Positions 25,319-35,583 are shown, numbered from the stretch's first letter. The stretch is 64,000 bases of DNA from Annulohypoxylon bovei var. microspora (GCA_022836615.1 MU405260.1:186001-250000), one strand, 5' to 3'. Numbers and translations: made by a program. Notes: generated by a model from the sequence alone, not told the origin.

Positions 25319-26130
25319 TTACGACTGCTTCTTCTTTCCCTTATAGAGGTACCTGCGAATTGTTAGTTTTCCAACTATAATGTAGTTTGGACATCTATCC
25401 GAATATAAGAAAAACTCTTACCCTCCTAGGACTCCTTCTATGAGACCTACGCCGGCTAGGATACCGACGCCGAGACCGACGCTCTTCCAGCCTAAGCGCC
25501 CACGCTCGTATAGACCCCACGCCTTGTAGCCTAAGTACGTGCTGAGCCCGATCACGGCAGTCAGGTTGGAGACGACTAAGGCGGTGGTGGCATTGTCGCT
25601 CAGGTCACCGAACCACTCAGTGAGAACGCTGTCTGCTTTGCGTACTCTCCCGGAACCCTTCTTCTTGGCGAGGTGAGCCTCAGCACGAGCGCGCTCGGCC
25701 GCGTCTTCTAGCTCTTGACGAGTAGCCTGAGTTTCGGTCTGGATGTCCTGCTCCATGAAATCTGAGGGTACGGTGCGAACCGAGGGCGTATCGACATCAA
25801 CGAGAGATGCGGTACTCGCTGATTCGGAGGAGACTATCTCGGGAGGCTGAGGAGCTGCAGCCTATGCGAGAACCGCTGTTAGTCGGCTATCATGTCTCTA
25901 TTTAAAAACGAGTTTCTAGCAAGAAAGGTGGAAAGGGACGATAAGAGCATAGTTTGGGTAGCGGAAGTGATCCTGAAGTGGGGATACTTGCCTCTTCGGG
26001 CGTTTGCTTGGGGCCAGATGCGGCAGCGGCAGCGTACGACACTGGGTTTTCCTGTTAGCTATGTAGATCTGGGCCTGTATTCACACGCCTCGCTCGAGCT
26101 TCTAGGACAGCTGATAGGAGTAGACCTACT
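25319..26130 (-). CDS. OM14: OM14-type mitochondrial outer-membrane protein
   Basis: Coding exons in order: 26130 (single A of the start codon), 25992-26041, 25422-25861 and 25319-25352, giving 174 aa. The N-terminus reads M-SYAAAAASGPKQTPEE and is followed by an acidic, Ser-rich segment (SASTASLVDVDTPSV). The C-terminal half has a conserved block (LTEWFGDLSDN), two hydrophobic stretches (TTALVVSNLTAVIGLSTYLG and SVGLGVGILAGVGLIEGV) and a basic tail YKGKKKQS. This is the architecture of fungal proteins assigned to the OM14 C-terminal family; yeast Om14 is an outer-membrane protein linked to ribosome docking and import. Two oddities: the SYAAAA segment is preceded by GTG rather than ATG, and the frame is best started by an 88-bp intron (26042-26129) that splits A from TG. 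Intron 2 (25862-25991) has a GC donor, GCAAGT. Confidence 0.78.
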
Positions 26131-26802
26131 CTTGATCTGTATCGTAGGAATGAACGGTATGTATGTATAGATTATGTTGAAGATGGACAAATGGTAAAAT
26201 GTCTTTTCTGGTTTAAGGTATTTTCGGACTCAGGTTTTGTGGTAAAAGTCGGGTTATTGTGGGTAATGGCGAAAATGGTGAAAGAAAATGGCGAAAGAAA
26301 TAGTTAGACAATGCGATAGTGGGTAGAAATCGAAGAAGTCGCTCTGTGAACGAATGATCGTGACGAGTTTGTAGCTGCCGCCCACATCCCCTGGTTGCGT
26401 ACGGTCGAATGACGTATTGATTCACAGCTCCATCTATGTGCATATATCCACTATATCCACTAAAGAGAGGGGAGGGAGGGGTTCTACTTAGATGCATATG
26501 CACGCAATTAAATTCCCCTTTTGGAACATATTTTATTCGATTTGCATTTGTGTATTTTGCTGCATACCGTATAACTACATAGGAGATAAGTACCTAAGCA
26601 AGTCACATGTTACGGTAGGTACTAACTACCTATTCTAATGATTCTAGTGAAAGTGAAAATGAAAATGAAATTCGCAAGATTGAAAACTCTCCTTCTTTCT
26701 CTCGATCATCTCTCCTTACCTAGTATTCAAAACAAGACTCTAATTTAGAATGAGACTCTAGACACCTAGGTAGGCAGGCAGACACTTATATCAAACAATG
26801 GA
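26131..26802. other. Intergenic region, GH13 to OM14
   Basis: Contains the 5' UTR and promoter of the OM14 gene and the 3' flank of the GH13 gene. A short GTGAAAGTGAAAATGAAAATG run lies near 26650 and a CCTAGGTAGGCAGGCAG motif near 26765. No gene seen. Confidence 0.5.
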
Positions 26803-28731
26803 TTAGTTAAAATTGACATAAACACGTCCTTCCCACGGCTTCAAAGCTGGCAATATAGTATCATTCCCAAGCTCATTCCCAAGCTTCCATTCGCTACACG
26901 GCTCGTCATGTCGCGTACTAACCAGTAGCCTTGCAACACCACCAACACCTCGAACACCTTCAACACCACAGCCTAGTATATCCCTAACGTCTATGCAGTC
27001 CTGATCATCCTTGGAAAAGTTTAGCACCACCAAGGCAGTTCTTTTCTTCCCTATAGGGTCGTGAGAAGTATACCCGTTCATCAGTGGTTGCGGTGGTTGT
27101 GGTGGTTGCGTATCCGGAACCGTAGTATCCGGAACCGTAAGGGTACTCTCCTTTACGTACGCGAAGATCGCCTTGTCTTCGGCGTTCAACAACCGGAAAG
27201 TCCCAAAGACGAATAAATCCTTGTATTTCTTCCGCAGCTGTAGGATCTGCCTATAAAAATTTAAGATCGAGTCCGGATCTGCTATCTGCTTCGCGGCGTT
27301 GATTTCCGCGTAGTCATCGTGGACCCGCATCCACGTCTGCACCCCTTCTTCCGCGAACCCGGCATTAGGAGAGTCGTCCCACTGAAAAGGAATTCGCGAG
27401 TGGTCGCGGGCTAGGATGCGTAAGCCGTGCATCGTTTTCGAGATCGTCTTCTCGTCTCCCGAGGCTAGCGCCTGGGCGTAGAAGTTTAGGCTCTCGACGT
27501 CCTTGTATTCGTCGATACCCCACGCGGCCGGCATGTTCGTCATGCCGATCTCCTGGCCCTGATATAGGAAGAGCGTCCCCGTCAACGTGACCTGCCAGAG
27601 CGCGAGGGTTTTCGCGCTCGCCCGCCACAGCTCGGGAGTCGAGCAGTCGCCGAACCGGCTCACCGCCCGCCCGTTATCGTGATTCTCGCAGAATACCGTC
27701 GTCCACCCGTCCGTGCCTTCGATGAAAGTCTGCCACTTTGCCACGGTGGCCTTCAGCTGCGGCAGAGCGAACGGGACGTATATGTATTTCGGGCCGAACA
27801 TGCCACCGGTTCCCAGGCGGATCATGGAGAACTCGAAAACCATGTCAAGTTCCCCCGCCGCCGCCGATACGTACGGCAAGACCTGGCTGGGATGCGGCGT
27901 GTTCGACAGCTCGCCGACGGAGACGGCCCCGTAGGGTTCGAGCGCCTTCTCCCGCATCTCGTGGATGAACTCGTGGATCCGGGGCCCGTTGCACCACATC
28001 TCCGGCGCCGGCTGGCACGACGAGTTCGAATCCGTAACCGGCGCGTCGACGTACTCGGTGCGCTTGCTGTATTTATTGACGGTGTCGATCCTGAACCCGT
28101 CCGCGCCCCGCTCGAGCCAAAATCGCATGGTATTCTCGTAGATGGCTTCCCGGCACGCCTCCGATTCCCAGTTAAGGTCCGGCTGCTCGGGCGCGTAGAG
28201 ATGTAGGTAATATTCCTCGGTATCCTCGTCCCAGGTCCAGGTAGAGCTGGCAAAATACCCTCGCCAGTTCGTCGGCGGGACCCGTCGCCCCTGCGCGTCG
28301 TACCGCGCCGGTTTCCAGATGTACCAGTCCCTCTTCGGATTGGTCTTCGACGAACGGGACTCCTTGAACCACTCGTGCTCGACGGAAGTATGGTTCACCA
28401 CCAGATCGAGGATCAGCTTCATGCCTCTAGAATGGCACGCCTCTATAAGCGCATCGACGTCGTCGACGGTACCGTACGGCGCGTAGATCTTCTGGTAATC
28501 CGACACGTCGTAGCCCATATCGGTCTGCGGGCTCTCGAAGACCGGCGACAACCACACCACGTCGACGCCGAGCTCGCGAAGATAGTCGATCTTGGAGATA
28601 AGGCCTGGGATATCCCCCCAGCCGTCCCCGTCGGAATCTTTGAAGCTCGCCGGATAAACTTGGTAGAAAGTAGCATCTTTCCACCACGGCTCTCTGCCGA
28701 ACCAGCCGTTCTCGCAGTGCAGACCATTCAT
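26803..28731 (-). CDS. Intracellular GH13 alpha-glucosidase (maltase type)
   Basis: Intronless, 642 aa. Hydrolyses terminal alpha-1,4-linked glucose from maltose-like sugars (alpha-1,6 activity is possible). The opening WWKDATFYQVYPASFKDSDG is the hallmark of the maltase/oligo-1,6-glucosidase branch. GH13 regions are visible: DLVVNH near 109-114, GFRIDTVN with nucleophile D216, SVGELSN with acid/base E274 and FCENHDNGR with D352. The DSDGDGWGD loop near 32-40 resembles the calcium-binding loop of this subfamily. There is no signal peptide, so action in the cytosol after sugar import is expected. A His/Pro-Gln-rich insertion (TVPDTTVPDTQPPQPPQP) precedes the C-terminal beta domain. It is divergently transcribed from the sugar permease at 29.9 kb and shares a 1.16-kb promoter with it. 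Confidence 0.93.
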   Translation of the reverse strand: MNGLHCENGWFGREPWWKDATFYQVYPASFKDSDGDGWGDIPGLISKIDYLRELGVDVVWLSPVFESPQTDMGYDVSDYQKIYAPYGTVDDVDALIEACHSRGMKLILDLVVNHTSVEHEWFKESRSSKTNPKRDWYIWKPARYDAQGRRVPPTNWRGYFASSTWTWDEDTEEYYLHLYAPEQPDLNWESEACREAIYENTMRFWLERGADGFRIDTVNKYSKRTEYVDAPVTDSNSSCQPAPEMWCNGPRIHEFIHEMREKALEPYGAVSVGELSNTPHPSQVLPYVSAAAGELDMVFEFSMIRLGTGGMFGPKYIYVPFALPQLKATVAKWQTFIEGTDGWTTVFCENHDNGRAVSRFGDCSTPELWRASAKTLALWQVTLTGTLFLYQGQEIGMTNMPAAWGIDEYKDVESLNFYAQALASGDEKTISKTMHGLRILARDHSRIPFQWDDSPNAGFAEEGVQTWMRVHDDYAEINAAKQIADPDSILNFYRQILQLRKKYKDLFVFGTFRLLNAEDKAIFAYVKESTLTVPDTTVPDTQPPQPPQPLMNGYTSHDPIGKKRTALVVLNFSKDDQDCIDVRDILGCGVEGVRGVGGVARLLVSTRHDEPCSEWKLGNELGNDTILPALKPWEGRVYVNFN

Positions 28732-29887
28732 ATTGCTTATGCGTGAGCGTATGCGCGGTTACCGATCTGCCGGGGCGAAGAAAGTGTTGATAAGACAAGA
28801 GGAGGAAGTCAACTCGGCCATTCATTGGCCCGAGACGTCTTCTATACAATTGCGGCCGGCCGTGACCCATGGGGCTCTCCTGGGCGTGACCGAAGCCCGT
28901 TTTCGTATTTGGTTCGAGGCCCGCATCATCGGGTCAAGTTCTCTCGAGATCGGGTCCACGTCTAAGTTAGTCGCATGGCACCGCGGGCGATCCTACGTAG
29001 CATCTACTATGTAGAATGATGACACCATAATAATAGCATGGAGTCGATTGCCAAGAGAAACAAGAGGTCCGTGTCGACCCCGACAGTCCTGCTGAGCTCC
29101 GCCAAACTCCGCCACACACCGATATACCCCGCCGCACACCGTATACTCCGCCTTATCCCGATATACTCCGCCTTACTCCGCCATCACTCCCTGTTATTTT
29201 GTTCGCTGTCCAACTAGAATGCGAGAACTCCGACAGACTTATCGATATTCCCTGGCTGATGTTCCACTAAAGCTCCAACGGCTTCTCATACCTAGGTAGT
29301 ACCTCTCCAAGAATAAGTACTGTAGTCTGTAGTCTGTCTATACCTAGGTAGGTATCCAGCGCTGAAAGAATATCACCAACTAGAGCATGAGCTATATCAT
29401 TTATGGCAATGTGTAGCCGCTAGGTGGCCGTATCCTTCCGTAGCATAATGCTCAAGACTAGGTGTCTAGGTGTCTACTACATATGTAGGTGTCTAGGTCC
29501 AGGTGTAGTCTGCTCGCACTTATAAGAGGTGACAATGGAACGATAGCTTCAGGCCATCCCCGGCTCGCCCACTCGCCTAGCTGCACCCCGCATGGGGTGA
29601 GCGTGGTTGGCTTCCCCACGCGGAGCTAGACCGTGGCCAAGTTACCTAGACGGGCCTTTTTTTCTCGTTTAGTATGCCCAGATAGATTTTAAGGCCAATT
29701 CTTACTGAGAAGAAAATGATAAATAGTCACGACAGCGTCCTTGCCCATGATGGTTCCAGCTGGCTAGGTCGAGCGAGCTACTCATACCAATACTTAGAAC
29801 ATCCTCAGACTTCCAGTCGGCGGGAGCAGTCAAGGTCTTTGAAGATTTTAAGTCTCGAATAGTATCTGGCCGGAAAGGCACGGCGAC
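28732..29887. promoter_or_regulatory. Divergent promoter of the maltose-type cluster
   Basis: Shared upstream region of the alpha-glucosidase (left) and permease (right). It contains the 10-bp-spaced CCG array at 29099-29180, a further CCG at 29080-29082, a GCGGCCGGCCG palindrome near 28850-28860 and CCTAGG motifs near 29290 and 29341. Given the adjacent Zn2Cys6 regulator, it is the likely site of sugar-responsive control; this role is inferred. Confidence 0.65.
29099..29180. promoter_or_regulatory. Helically phased CGG-triplet array (CCG on + strand)
   Basis: Nine CCG triplets start at 29099, 29109, 29119, 29129, 29139, 29148, 29158, 29168 and 29178, so seven spacings are 10 bp and one is 9 bp. 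The spacers are mostly CCAAACT, ATATACY or CCTTAYY-like sequences. On the minus strand this is a direct-repeat series CGG-N7-CGG. CGG triplets are the half-sites of Zn2Cys6 regulators; the starch/maltose regulator AmyR uses CGG-N8-(C/A)GG. The array lies in the divergent promoter of a maltase and a permease that neighbour a Zn2Cys6 gene. Confidence 0.75.
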
Positions 29888-31897
29888 ATGGCATCCGAGA
29901 AGCAGGACGGGAAGCAAGGCGGGTGTGATGCCGAAAGGGGTCACCAGCACGTCGACGGCATCGATGTGGCTCACGACGAGACCCTCATATCCGATGCCAA
30001 GCACGCTGCAGACGCCGAGCAGCAGATGACGCTCCTGAAAGCCGTCAAGCTGTACCCGAAGGCGATCTCGTGGTCGATGCTGCTCTCGTCCACGCTCATT
30101 ATGGAAGGTTACGACCTAGCGCTGTTGGGCAGCCTCTACGCCTCGCCAGCGTTCAACAAGAAATTCGGCACCTACAGCGCAGCCAAGGATAAGTGGGCGG
30201 TGTCAGCAGCGTGGCAGTCGGGGTTGTCCAACGGCGCACGCGCCGGCGAGATCTTCGGCCTTATCTTCGCTGGCTGGGTTTCGGACCGGTACGGTTACAA
30301 GGTGACCACGATCGGATCCCTGATCCTGATGATCATGTTCGTCTTCGTCCTGTTCTTCGCGCCTAACATAGAGGTCCTTGTCGTTGGCGAGGTACTATGC
30401 GGTAAGTAGAGGCGTTCGGATGCGACTCATTACCTACTACATGCGTTTCAAATCTGACGGCGTCCAGGCATCCCTTGGGGTGCTTTCCAGTCCGTCACCC
30501 CGGCCTACGCCTCTGAAGTCGCCCCCGTCGTCCTTAGGCCATACCTGACCACCTTCATCAACATGTGCTGGGTCATTGGCCAGTTCTTCGCAGCCGCCGT
30601 GAACAAAGGGTCGGTGGGCCGATCCGACGACTGGGCGTACAAGATCCCATTCGGAGTGCAGTGGGTCTGGCCAGTACCCATCCTCGCCGGGTTATTCTTC
30701 GCCCCCGAGTGAGTGCACCTAGGAGCGTTTAATGCTTGCCGACTAATATTTCGATCGCACAGGTCGCCGTGGTGGCACGTGCGACATGGAAACCGTGAGG
30801 CTGCTAAAGCATCTCTGCTGAGACTGACATCACGAAATGACCCGAGCTTTAACGCGGACGAGACTATCGCCATGATCGAGCACACCAACGAGCTCGAGAA
30901 GCGGATGAAGGAAGGCCTCTCGTATCGAGATTGCTTCAAGGGTATCGACCTCAGACGGACGGAGATCGTCGTGGGTATCTGGCTCGTGCAGACGCTCGGC
31001 GGCCAAAATCTCATGGGTTACTTTGCATACTTCCTGTAAGGTCACAGTCACTGTCACAGTCACTGTCACTGTCACGATAATCTATACTTCGACGAGCATG
31101 CCGACATCCGCGCTAACCCGTCGCAGAACCCAAGCCGGGATGGACCCATCCAACTCCTTTTCCCTCTCCATGGCACAATACGCACTAGGAATGGTGGGCA
31201 CGGCCGGCTCCTGGTTCCTCATGTCTCGCGTCGGTCGACGAACCATCCACTTCAGCGGGCTCTGCTGTCAGCTTCTCATCCTCGTCATCGTCGGCTCCCT
31301 AGCATTTTCCGGCTCCAACGGTTCCGTGTGGGCGATCGGCGCGATGCTGATCGTCTTCACGTTCGTATACGACTTCACTGTCGGCCCAGTCACGTACTCG
31401 CTGATCTCGGAGCTGTCTTCGACACGACTCAAGGCCAAGACAATCGTCCTCGCGCGCGCCGGCTACAACGCGAGCAACATCTTCGTAAATGTCATGACGA
31501 ACTACCAGCTCTCGTCGACGGCGTGGAACTGGGGTGCGAAGACGGCATATTTCTGGGCTGGGACTTGTCTGCTGTCCGCCGTCTGGGTGTTCTTTCGATT
31601 ACCCGAACCTAAAGGTACGCCTTATTTACTCTCTATCTGCTCTCTATCTACTTTTCATTACTTTCTATTTTCTATCTACTTTCGCGAGGATTTATGGCAG
31701 CATCGATTAAGGCTAATCGTTTCCTCCTTACTACAGGAAGGACGTATGCAGAGCTAGATCTGCTCTTCGAGCACCAGGTTCCAGCGCGCAAGTTCGCCGA
31801 GACAAAGATAGACCCTTTCTCGCCGCACTTAGGCGATGATATCAAAAAGGTATCAAGCGAGAAGATTGCAGAGAATGCAGAGAAGGAGGGAGAGTGA
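29888..31897 (+). CDS. MFS alpha-glucoside/maltose-type permease
   Basis: Coding exons 29888-30401, 30468-30708, 30763-31035, 31127-31614 and 31737-31897, giving 558 aa; all phases agree. This is a 12-helix major facilitator of the sugar porter family, plasma membrane, proton-coupled uptake expected. Visible signatures: TLIMEGYDLALLGSLYASPAF in TM1, GWVSDRYGYK in the loop after TM2, LCGIPWGAFQSVTPAYASEV in TM4, a large central loop (SPWWHVRHGNREAAKASLLR), VGRRTI in the second half and PEPKGRTYAELDLLFE after the last helix. The N-terminal cytosolic tail of about 45 residues and the ISWSMLLSS segment resemble fungal maltose permeases. It is divergent from the GH13 gene and followed by a convergent Zn2Cys6 regulator. 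Substrate preference is inferred from context. Confidence 0.9.
31041..31075. repeat. GTCACA/GTCACT tandem repeat in permease intron 3
   Basis: About six hexamers GTCACA or GTCACT directly after the 5' splice site of intron 3 (31036-31126). Confidence 0.85.
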
Positions 31898-32149
31898 CCT
31901 TAGCTGAGAACATTGTAGTCTACAACGCATACTCTAAAATCTAGATAGATATCTCAGGTACCTAGGTGTATAGCAATAAAATTAATTTGAGAAATGCATA
32001 TAGGTATTTTTGTAACGATTTAATTTTTTAGTATTAAGCCTGCCTTGCAACGTAGTAAGAGGAGGCTGACTTCGGATTTCTTGCTGTTATAATTATCCAT
32101 TATTGTAAGATGATCGAGACATCTGTATTACACCTATTACCTATACCTA

Positions 32150-33778
32150 TTACACCTCTAGTGCCGCCGCCATGGCCGGCAACGTCTGCTGGATGTGCTT
32201 CAGCAGCAATGCGTCGTAGACCGTCGCACCGCCCGGTAACTGTAAGATTAAGCGTCTCACATACTTCAGATCATCTTCGGCCGCCGCCTTGGTAACTCTC
32301 ACGGGTACCCGCGCGAGGACGTTCACCACGACGCAGGATATGTCGAAGAGCTTCTCTGTTATGCCCGCCCCGTGCACCTGGATGCTGTGTATGGGCAAGT
32401 CGCGAGTCGACAGCATCAGATCCTTCGCCACGTCGAGGGGGTAGTGGTAGGTACGGCTGCTCTGGGTGCTCTGCTCCGAGAGGTGTCCCAGACGTAGGCG
32501 CAGCTGCCAGAGCACGATGCGGAGCCAGAGCTGCGTTACCCTAAGATTGGCTTTCTGCGTCGGGATAAGGTCGGACGGGCACGAGTGGTTTAGTGCCGTG
32601 TTGATAGATATCTCGACGTCGTCGAGCGAGTCGTGAGCCAACGTGCGGGACACCGTCTCTTGATTGAGCAGGGCTACAAAGCTAGAGTCCAAACCCCGAA
32701 AAAGAGCAGCCAGGCACCGGAACCCGACGAGCGAGCGGTCGTCGTCGCCAGATAGCGATAGCCCGAACCCGTTGGTCGTGACTTGAAGCGTGATGGGGCG
32801 CCGGTAGCGGATCGCGTGAGACCTCTCGGAAACTAGCAGGACCCAAAATAACCGCTCTGCCAACGACCTCGAGAGGCTGTCCATGGTGTCGGGTTTGACC
32901 AGGACGAAAAGCGTCGCTGCTTCTCGAAGGAAGAAAAAGGCTTGGGAGTGGTGGAACAGGCTCGCGTGGCACGCGTATATAAAAAATACGAGCAGCACAG
33001 AGTCGAGACACGGGTTCGATCTACGCGCCAGGTGGCGATGCGCTGCCAGGGACTCCTCGAGCAGCAGCCAGCCGTACGCGGCGTTGTTCTCGGCCGCGAC
33101 GAACGGCCCGAAATACTTGTCCCGAGGATCCTCAACCTGCAGCGTCACCATGGTACACAGCCCGAGCAGGACGCAGTAGGCCTCGCTCTCGGAAGGGGCC
33201 CGCGTCCTGAGATTCGCGACATACTCCGGCGTCAGGATCGGGATGGTCGGCGCGAGACGCTCGAAGAAGCGCCCGGAGCAGTAGTCGACGACCTGAGGAG
33301 GCAGCAAGCCGACCTTCCTCTCGAAAGACTCCCTCGAGAAGCTGGTGAACGACTGGGGGCTCGTAGGCAGGTCAAGGTTGATAAATAGCGGACGCGCAGC
33401 GGTATCCAGAGAATTCGCAGCTCCGTGGGCCCGGACCGGGGTCTCGGTAGACTTCGATATCTGCGAGGACGGATTCTGAGACGGCGCTCGGGGCTGGACC
33501 GCAAACCCGCTGCACTCGTCGGCGAGCCCGGCTCTCGCGCATCGCTGACACGGTCGCGAATCGCTGCACGCCTTCTGGAGCCTCCTGCACCGCTGGCAGG
33601 CTCGGGCGACCTGCACCCGTTTGGCACGTGGTGGAGCTATAGTGTCTATGTCTTTATCGCCTCCACTAGCCAGATTTGCATGTGATTCTGATTCGGAAGT
33701 GGCGGTATTACTAGCAACAGCACTTGCAGGTCTGGAAGATACGGTACGGCGGTCTTCCTCTATAGGTAACGCTGTCAT
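32150..33778 (-). CDS. Zn2Cys6 transcription factor of the maltose-type cluster
   Basis: Single exon, 542 aa from ATG at 33778 (MTALPIEED). The binuclear zinc cluster is C61-x2-C64-x6-C71-x5-C77-x2-C80-x8-C89, preceded by the basic KRVQVARA segment. The middle region carries features of the fungal transcription-factor homology domain: YCSGRFFERLAPTIPILTPE, YCVLLGLCTMV, and FFLREAATLF followed by RLFWVLLVSERSHAIRYRRP. It would bind CGG half-sites as a dimer in the nucleus. Its position 250 bp from the permease end, and the CGG array between permease and maltase, suggest it is the pathway-specific regulator. The size and domain order resemble AmyR/MalR-type proteins, but I cannot tell subfamily by eye. 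There is no sign of truncation. Confidence 0.88.
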   Translation of the reverse strand: MTALPIEEDRRTVSSRPASAVASNTATSESESHANLASGGDKDIDTIAPPRAKRVQVARACQRCRRLQKACSDSRPCQRCARAGLADECSGFAVQPRAPSQNPSSQISKSTETPVRAHGAANSLDTAARPLFINLDLPTSPQSFTSFSRESFERKVGLLPPQVVDYCSGRFFERLAPTIPILTPEYVANLRTRAPSESEAYCVLLGLCTMVTLQVEDPRDKYFGPFVAAENNAAYGWLLLEESLAAHRHLARRSNPCLDSVLLVFFIYACHASLFHHSQAFFFLREAATLFVLVKPDTMDSLSRSLAERLFWVLLVSERSHAIRYRRPITLQVTTNGFGLSLSGDDDRSLVGFRCLAALFRGLDSSFVALLNQETVSRTLAHDSLDDVEISINTALNHSCPSDLIPTQKANLRVTQLWLRIVLWQLRLRLGHLSEQSTQSSRTYHYPLDVAKDLMLSTRDLPIHSIQVHGAGITEKLFDISCVVVNVLARVPVRVTKAAAEDDLKYVRRLILQLPGGATVYDALLLKHIQQTLPAMAAALEV

Positions 33779-34543
33779 GTCCAACTGGTAATGCGCGGAG
33801 GAGAAGCACAACGTATCTGGGCCGACAAGATAAATCTAGGTAGGTCTGCCATGGGAGGTTTGACGAGGACGAGATTTTAATTACGACCGCTACTCGCCCT
33901 GCCAGCCTGTGCTAGGGGTACGGGTACGGGTACGGACGGGTACAGGTACAGGTACGGGGGAGTTGGGGTTGGACATGGAGTTGGAGGTTAGCAGCTGGGG
34001 CAAGCAGGCAAGGTATCTGCAAGCATGCGATGCGATCCCATCCATGTTTTATAGACTGTGGGGTAGAACCGACGGTAGACACCTATAATATTGCCCCTTT
34101 ACCCCAGGCCAAGCCCACGACTATACGTCAGCAAGGGAAATACTGCGACTAAAAGGCCGAGATCCCCTGGACGAAGGCAGGCTTAACGTTCAGCTGCCGA
34201 ATCGCTCACGAGACGGCGAATCAGCTCGGCGGCCGAATAACAGATTTCACCGCACTACTGGGTACATTAGCAGCTGTACATTAGCGGCTTTACCTCAATC
34301 GGCAAGGCAGGTTATAGAAATCGTAAAGAGTTGGTTAGTGTCTAATCCTGCCACGTCTTATGCGCATTATAATATACATCTAGTACACATATACAAGGGT
34401 TTTGCGATGTGATAGCGCAGACAATAGCCTGACGCACATCCGCACGGGTCTAGGCGTGTTTCTTATTAGGCGAGGCCGGGGTGCACCGGATGCGAGATCC
34501 TCAACGTCTACCTGGTCGTCTAAGGCTGCGCCGGAGGAACTTT
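33779..34543. promoter_or_regulatory. Upstream region of the Zn2Cys6 gene
   Basis: Contains a CCTAGGTAGG motif near 33835 and a GGGTAC/GGTACA tandem block at 33915-33956. The right part is the 3' flank of MIA40. No ORF of interest. Confidence 0.5.
33915..33956. repeat. GGGTAC tandem block with CGG triplets
   Basis: Hexamer series GGGTAC then GGTACA, containing CGG triplets 6 bp apart, about 140-180 bp before the start of the Zn2Cys6 gene. It could be a microsatellite or an autoregulatory half-site cluster; the sequence does not decide. Confidence 0.8.
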
Positions 34544-35583
34544 CTACTTTTCTGCTTCCTTCGCCACAGCCTTGGCCTCTGCGTCCGCCGTCTTGGTTTC
34601 TCTAGACATAGCTGTCGCCTCCTCCGATAGCTCCTCCGGATTTGATGAAGCACCGCTACCCTCGGGGGTGGTAGTCTTCGCTACCGACGCTACCGACGCT
34701 ACCGACGCTTCCGTTGCAGCCTCGGGGATTCCCTCCGCGGGAGCATCATCGTCCTCTAGTTCCTCTCCGTATATCTCAGGGTGAAGTCTGAAGCAATCTT
34801 GCATGTGTCTGTGTTACCCGTTAGCCTGTAATAACGTGATGTGCGGTATAAGATCAAGGCTTCCAAGGACATACTGGAACTTGTCGATGCAGTCCATCCC
34901 CTTCGGCTCCTCCTCGGAATAGACAAAGCAGCTAAACGCAGCCTTGAACTCCTCGCCGCAGGGGCCGTGAGCCATCCCGCCCAAGCACGGGCAGTCCCAA
35001 TTGATCTCGCCCGTCTCGGGATTGAACGCCCCCTGCTGACCGGCCTCCTCTTCCAAAGCCTCGGGGCTCCCTTCCGGAGGAGGAGCGTGCGCGTGCGTCT
35101 CGACATCCTTCACGGGTGCCGAAGGTGAACCCTCCGAGGAGAGACTGGCCGTTGCCGGTTCGGGGGTCGACGGGGCTTTCCGTAATCGCGATTCGGCCTC
35201 TCGACGCTTCTGGGCGACTACAGCCTCTATGGTGGGGAGATCCTCATCCGAGAATTGGGGAGGCGGTGGTATTGTTTTAGCTGTTAGTCGCAAATACTTG
35301 TTAGTCGAAGTTATATACCTAGTACATGATATAGGGCGAGCATTTTCGTACGTAGCGCTTCTTCCGCAAAGACCGCACTCGTGCAGTACCAATATACGGC
35401 ACCGGCGGCCACACCCCATCTTGCCGCCGCGCCCTTCCAAGTTCGCTTCTTGCCGGCTGATGATGTCGTCGAGGCAAATCGTCGTCCACTAGCCGAGAGT
35501 GTGGTCGGGAGTGTGGTTGGGAGTGTGGTGTGTCTAACAGCGTTTGCGACTCGCGGCCACGACCGCAAGGCAGGTCTATACAT
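34544..35583 (-). CDS. MIA40: Mia40 oxidoreductase of the mitochondrial intermembrane space
   Basis: Coding exons in order: 35352-35583, 34875-35280 and 34544-34808, giving 300 aa with consistent phases. Mia40 oxidises and traps small Cys-rich proteins in the intermembrane space and is re-oxidised by Erv1. An N-terminal mitochondrial presequence (Arg/Ser/Thr-rich, no acidic residues) is followed by an inner-membrane anchor near residues 52-70 (GAAARWGVAAGAVYWYC). The catalytic CPC is C174/C176 and the twin CX9C helices are C185/C195 and C208/C218, with FKAAFSCF and MQDCFRLHPEIYGEE around them. Both ends carry acidic, repetitive low-complexity segments: TTLP triplets near residues 18-29 and VASVASVAS after the core. 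The gene lies between the maltose regulator and the thiamine pyrophosphokinase gene, with no functional link apparent. Confidence 0.94.
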
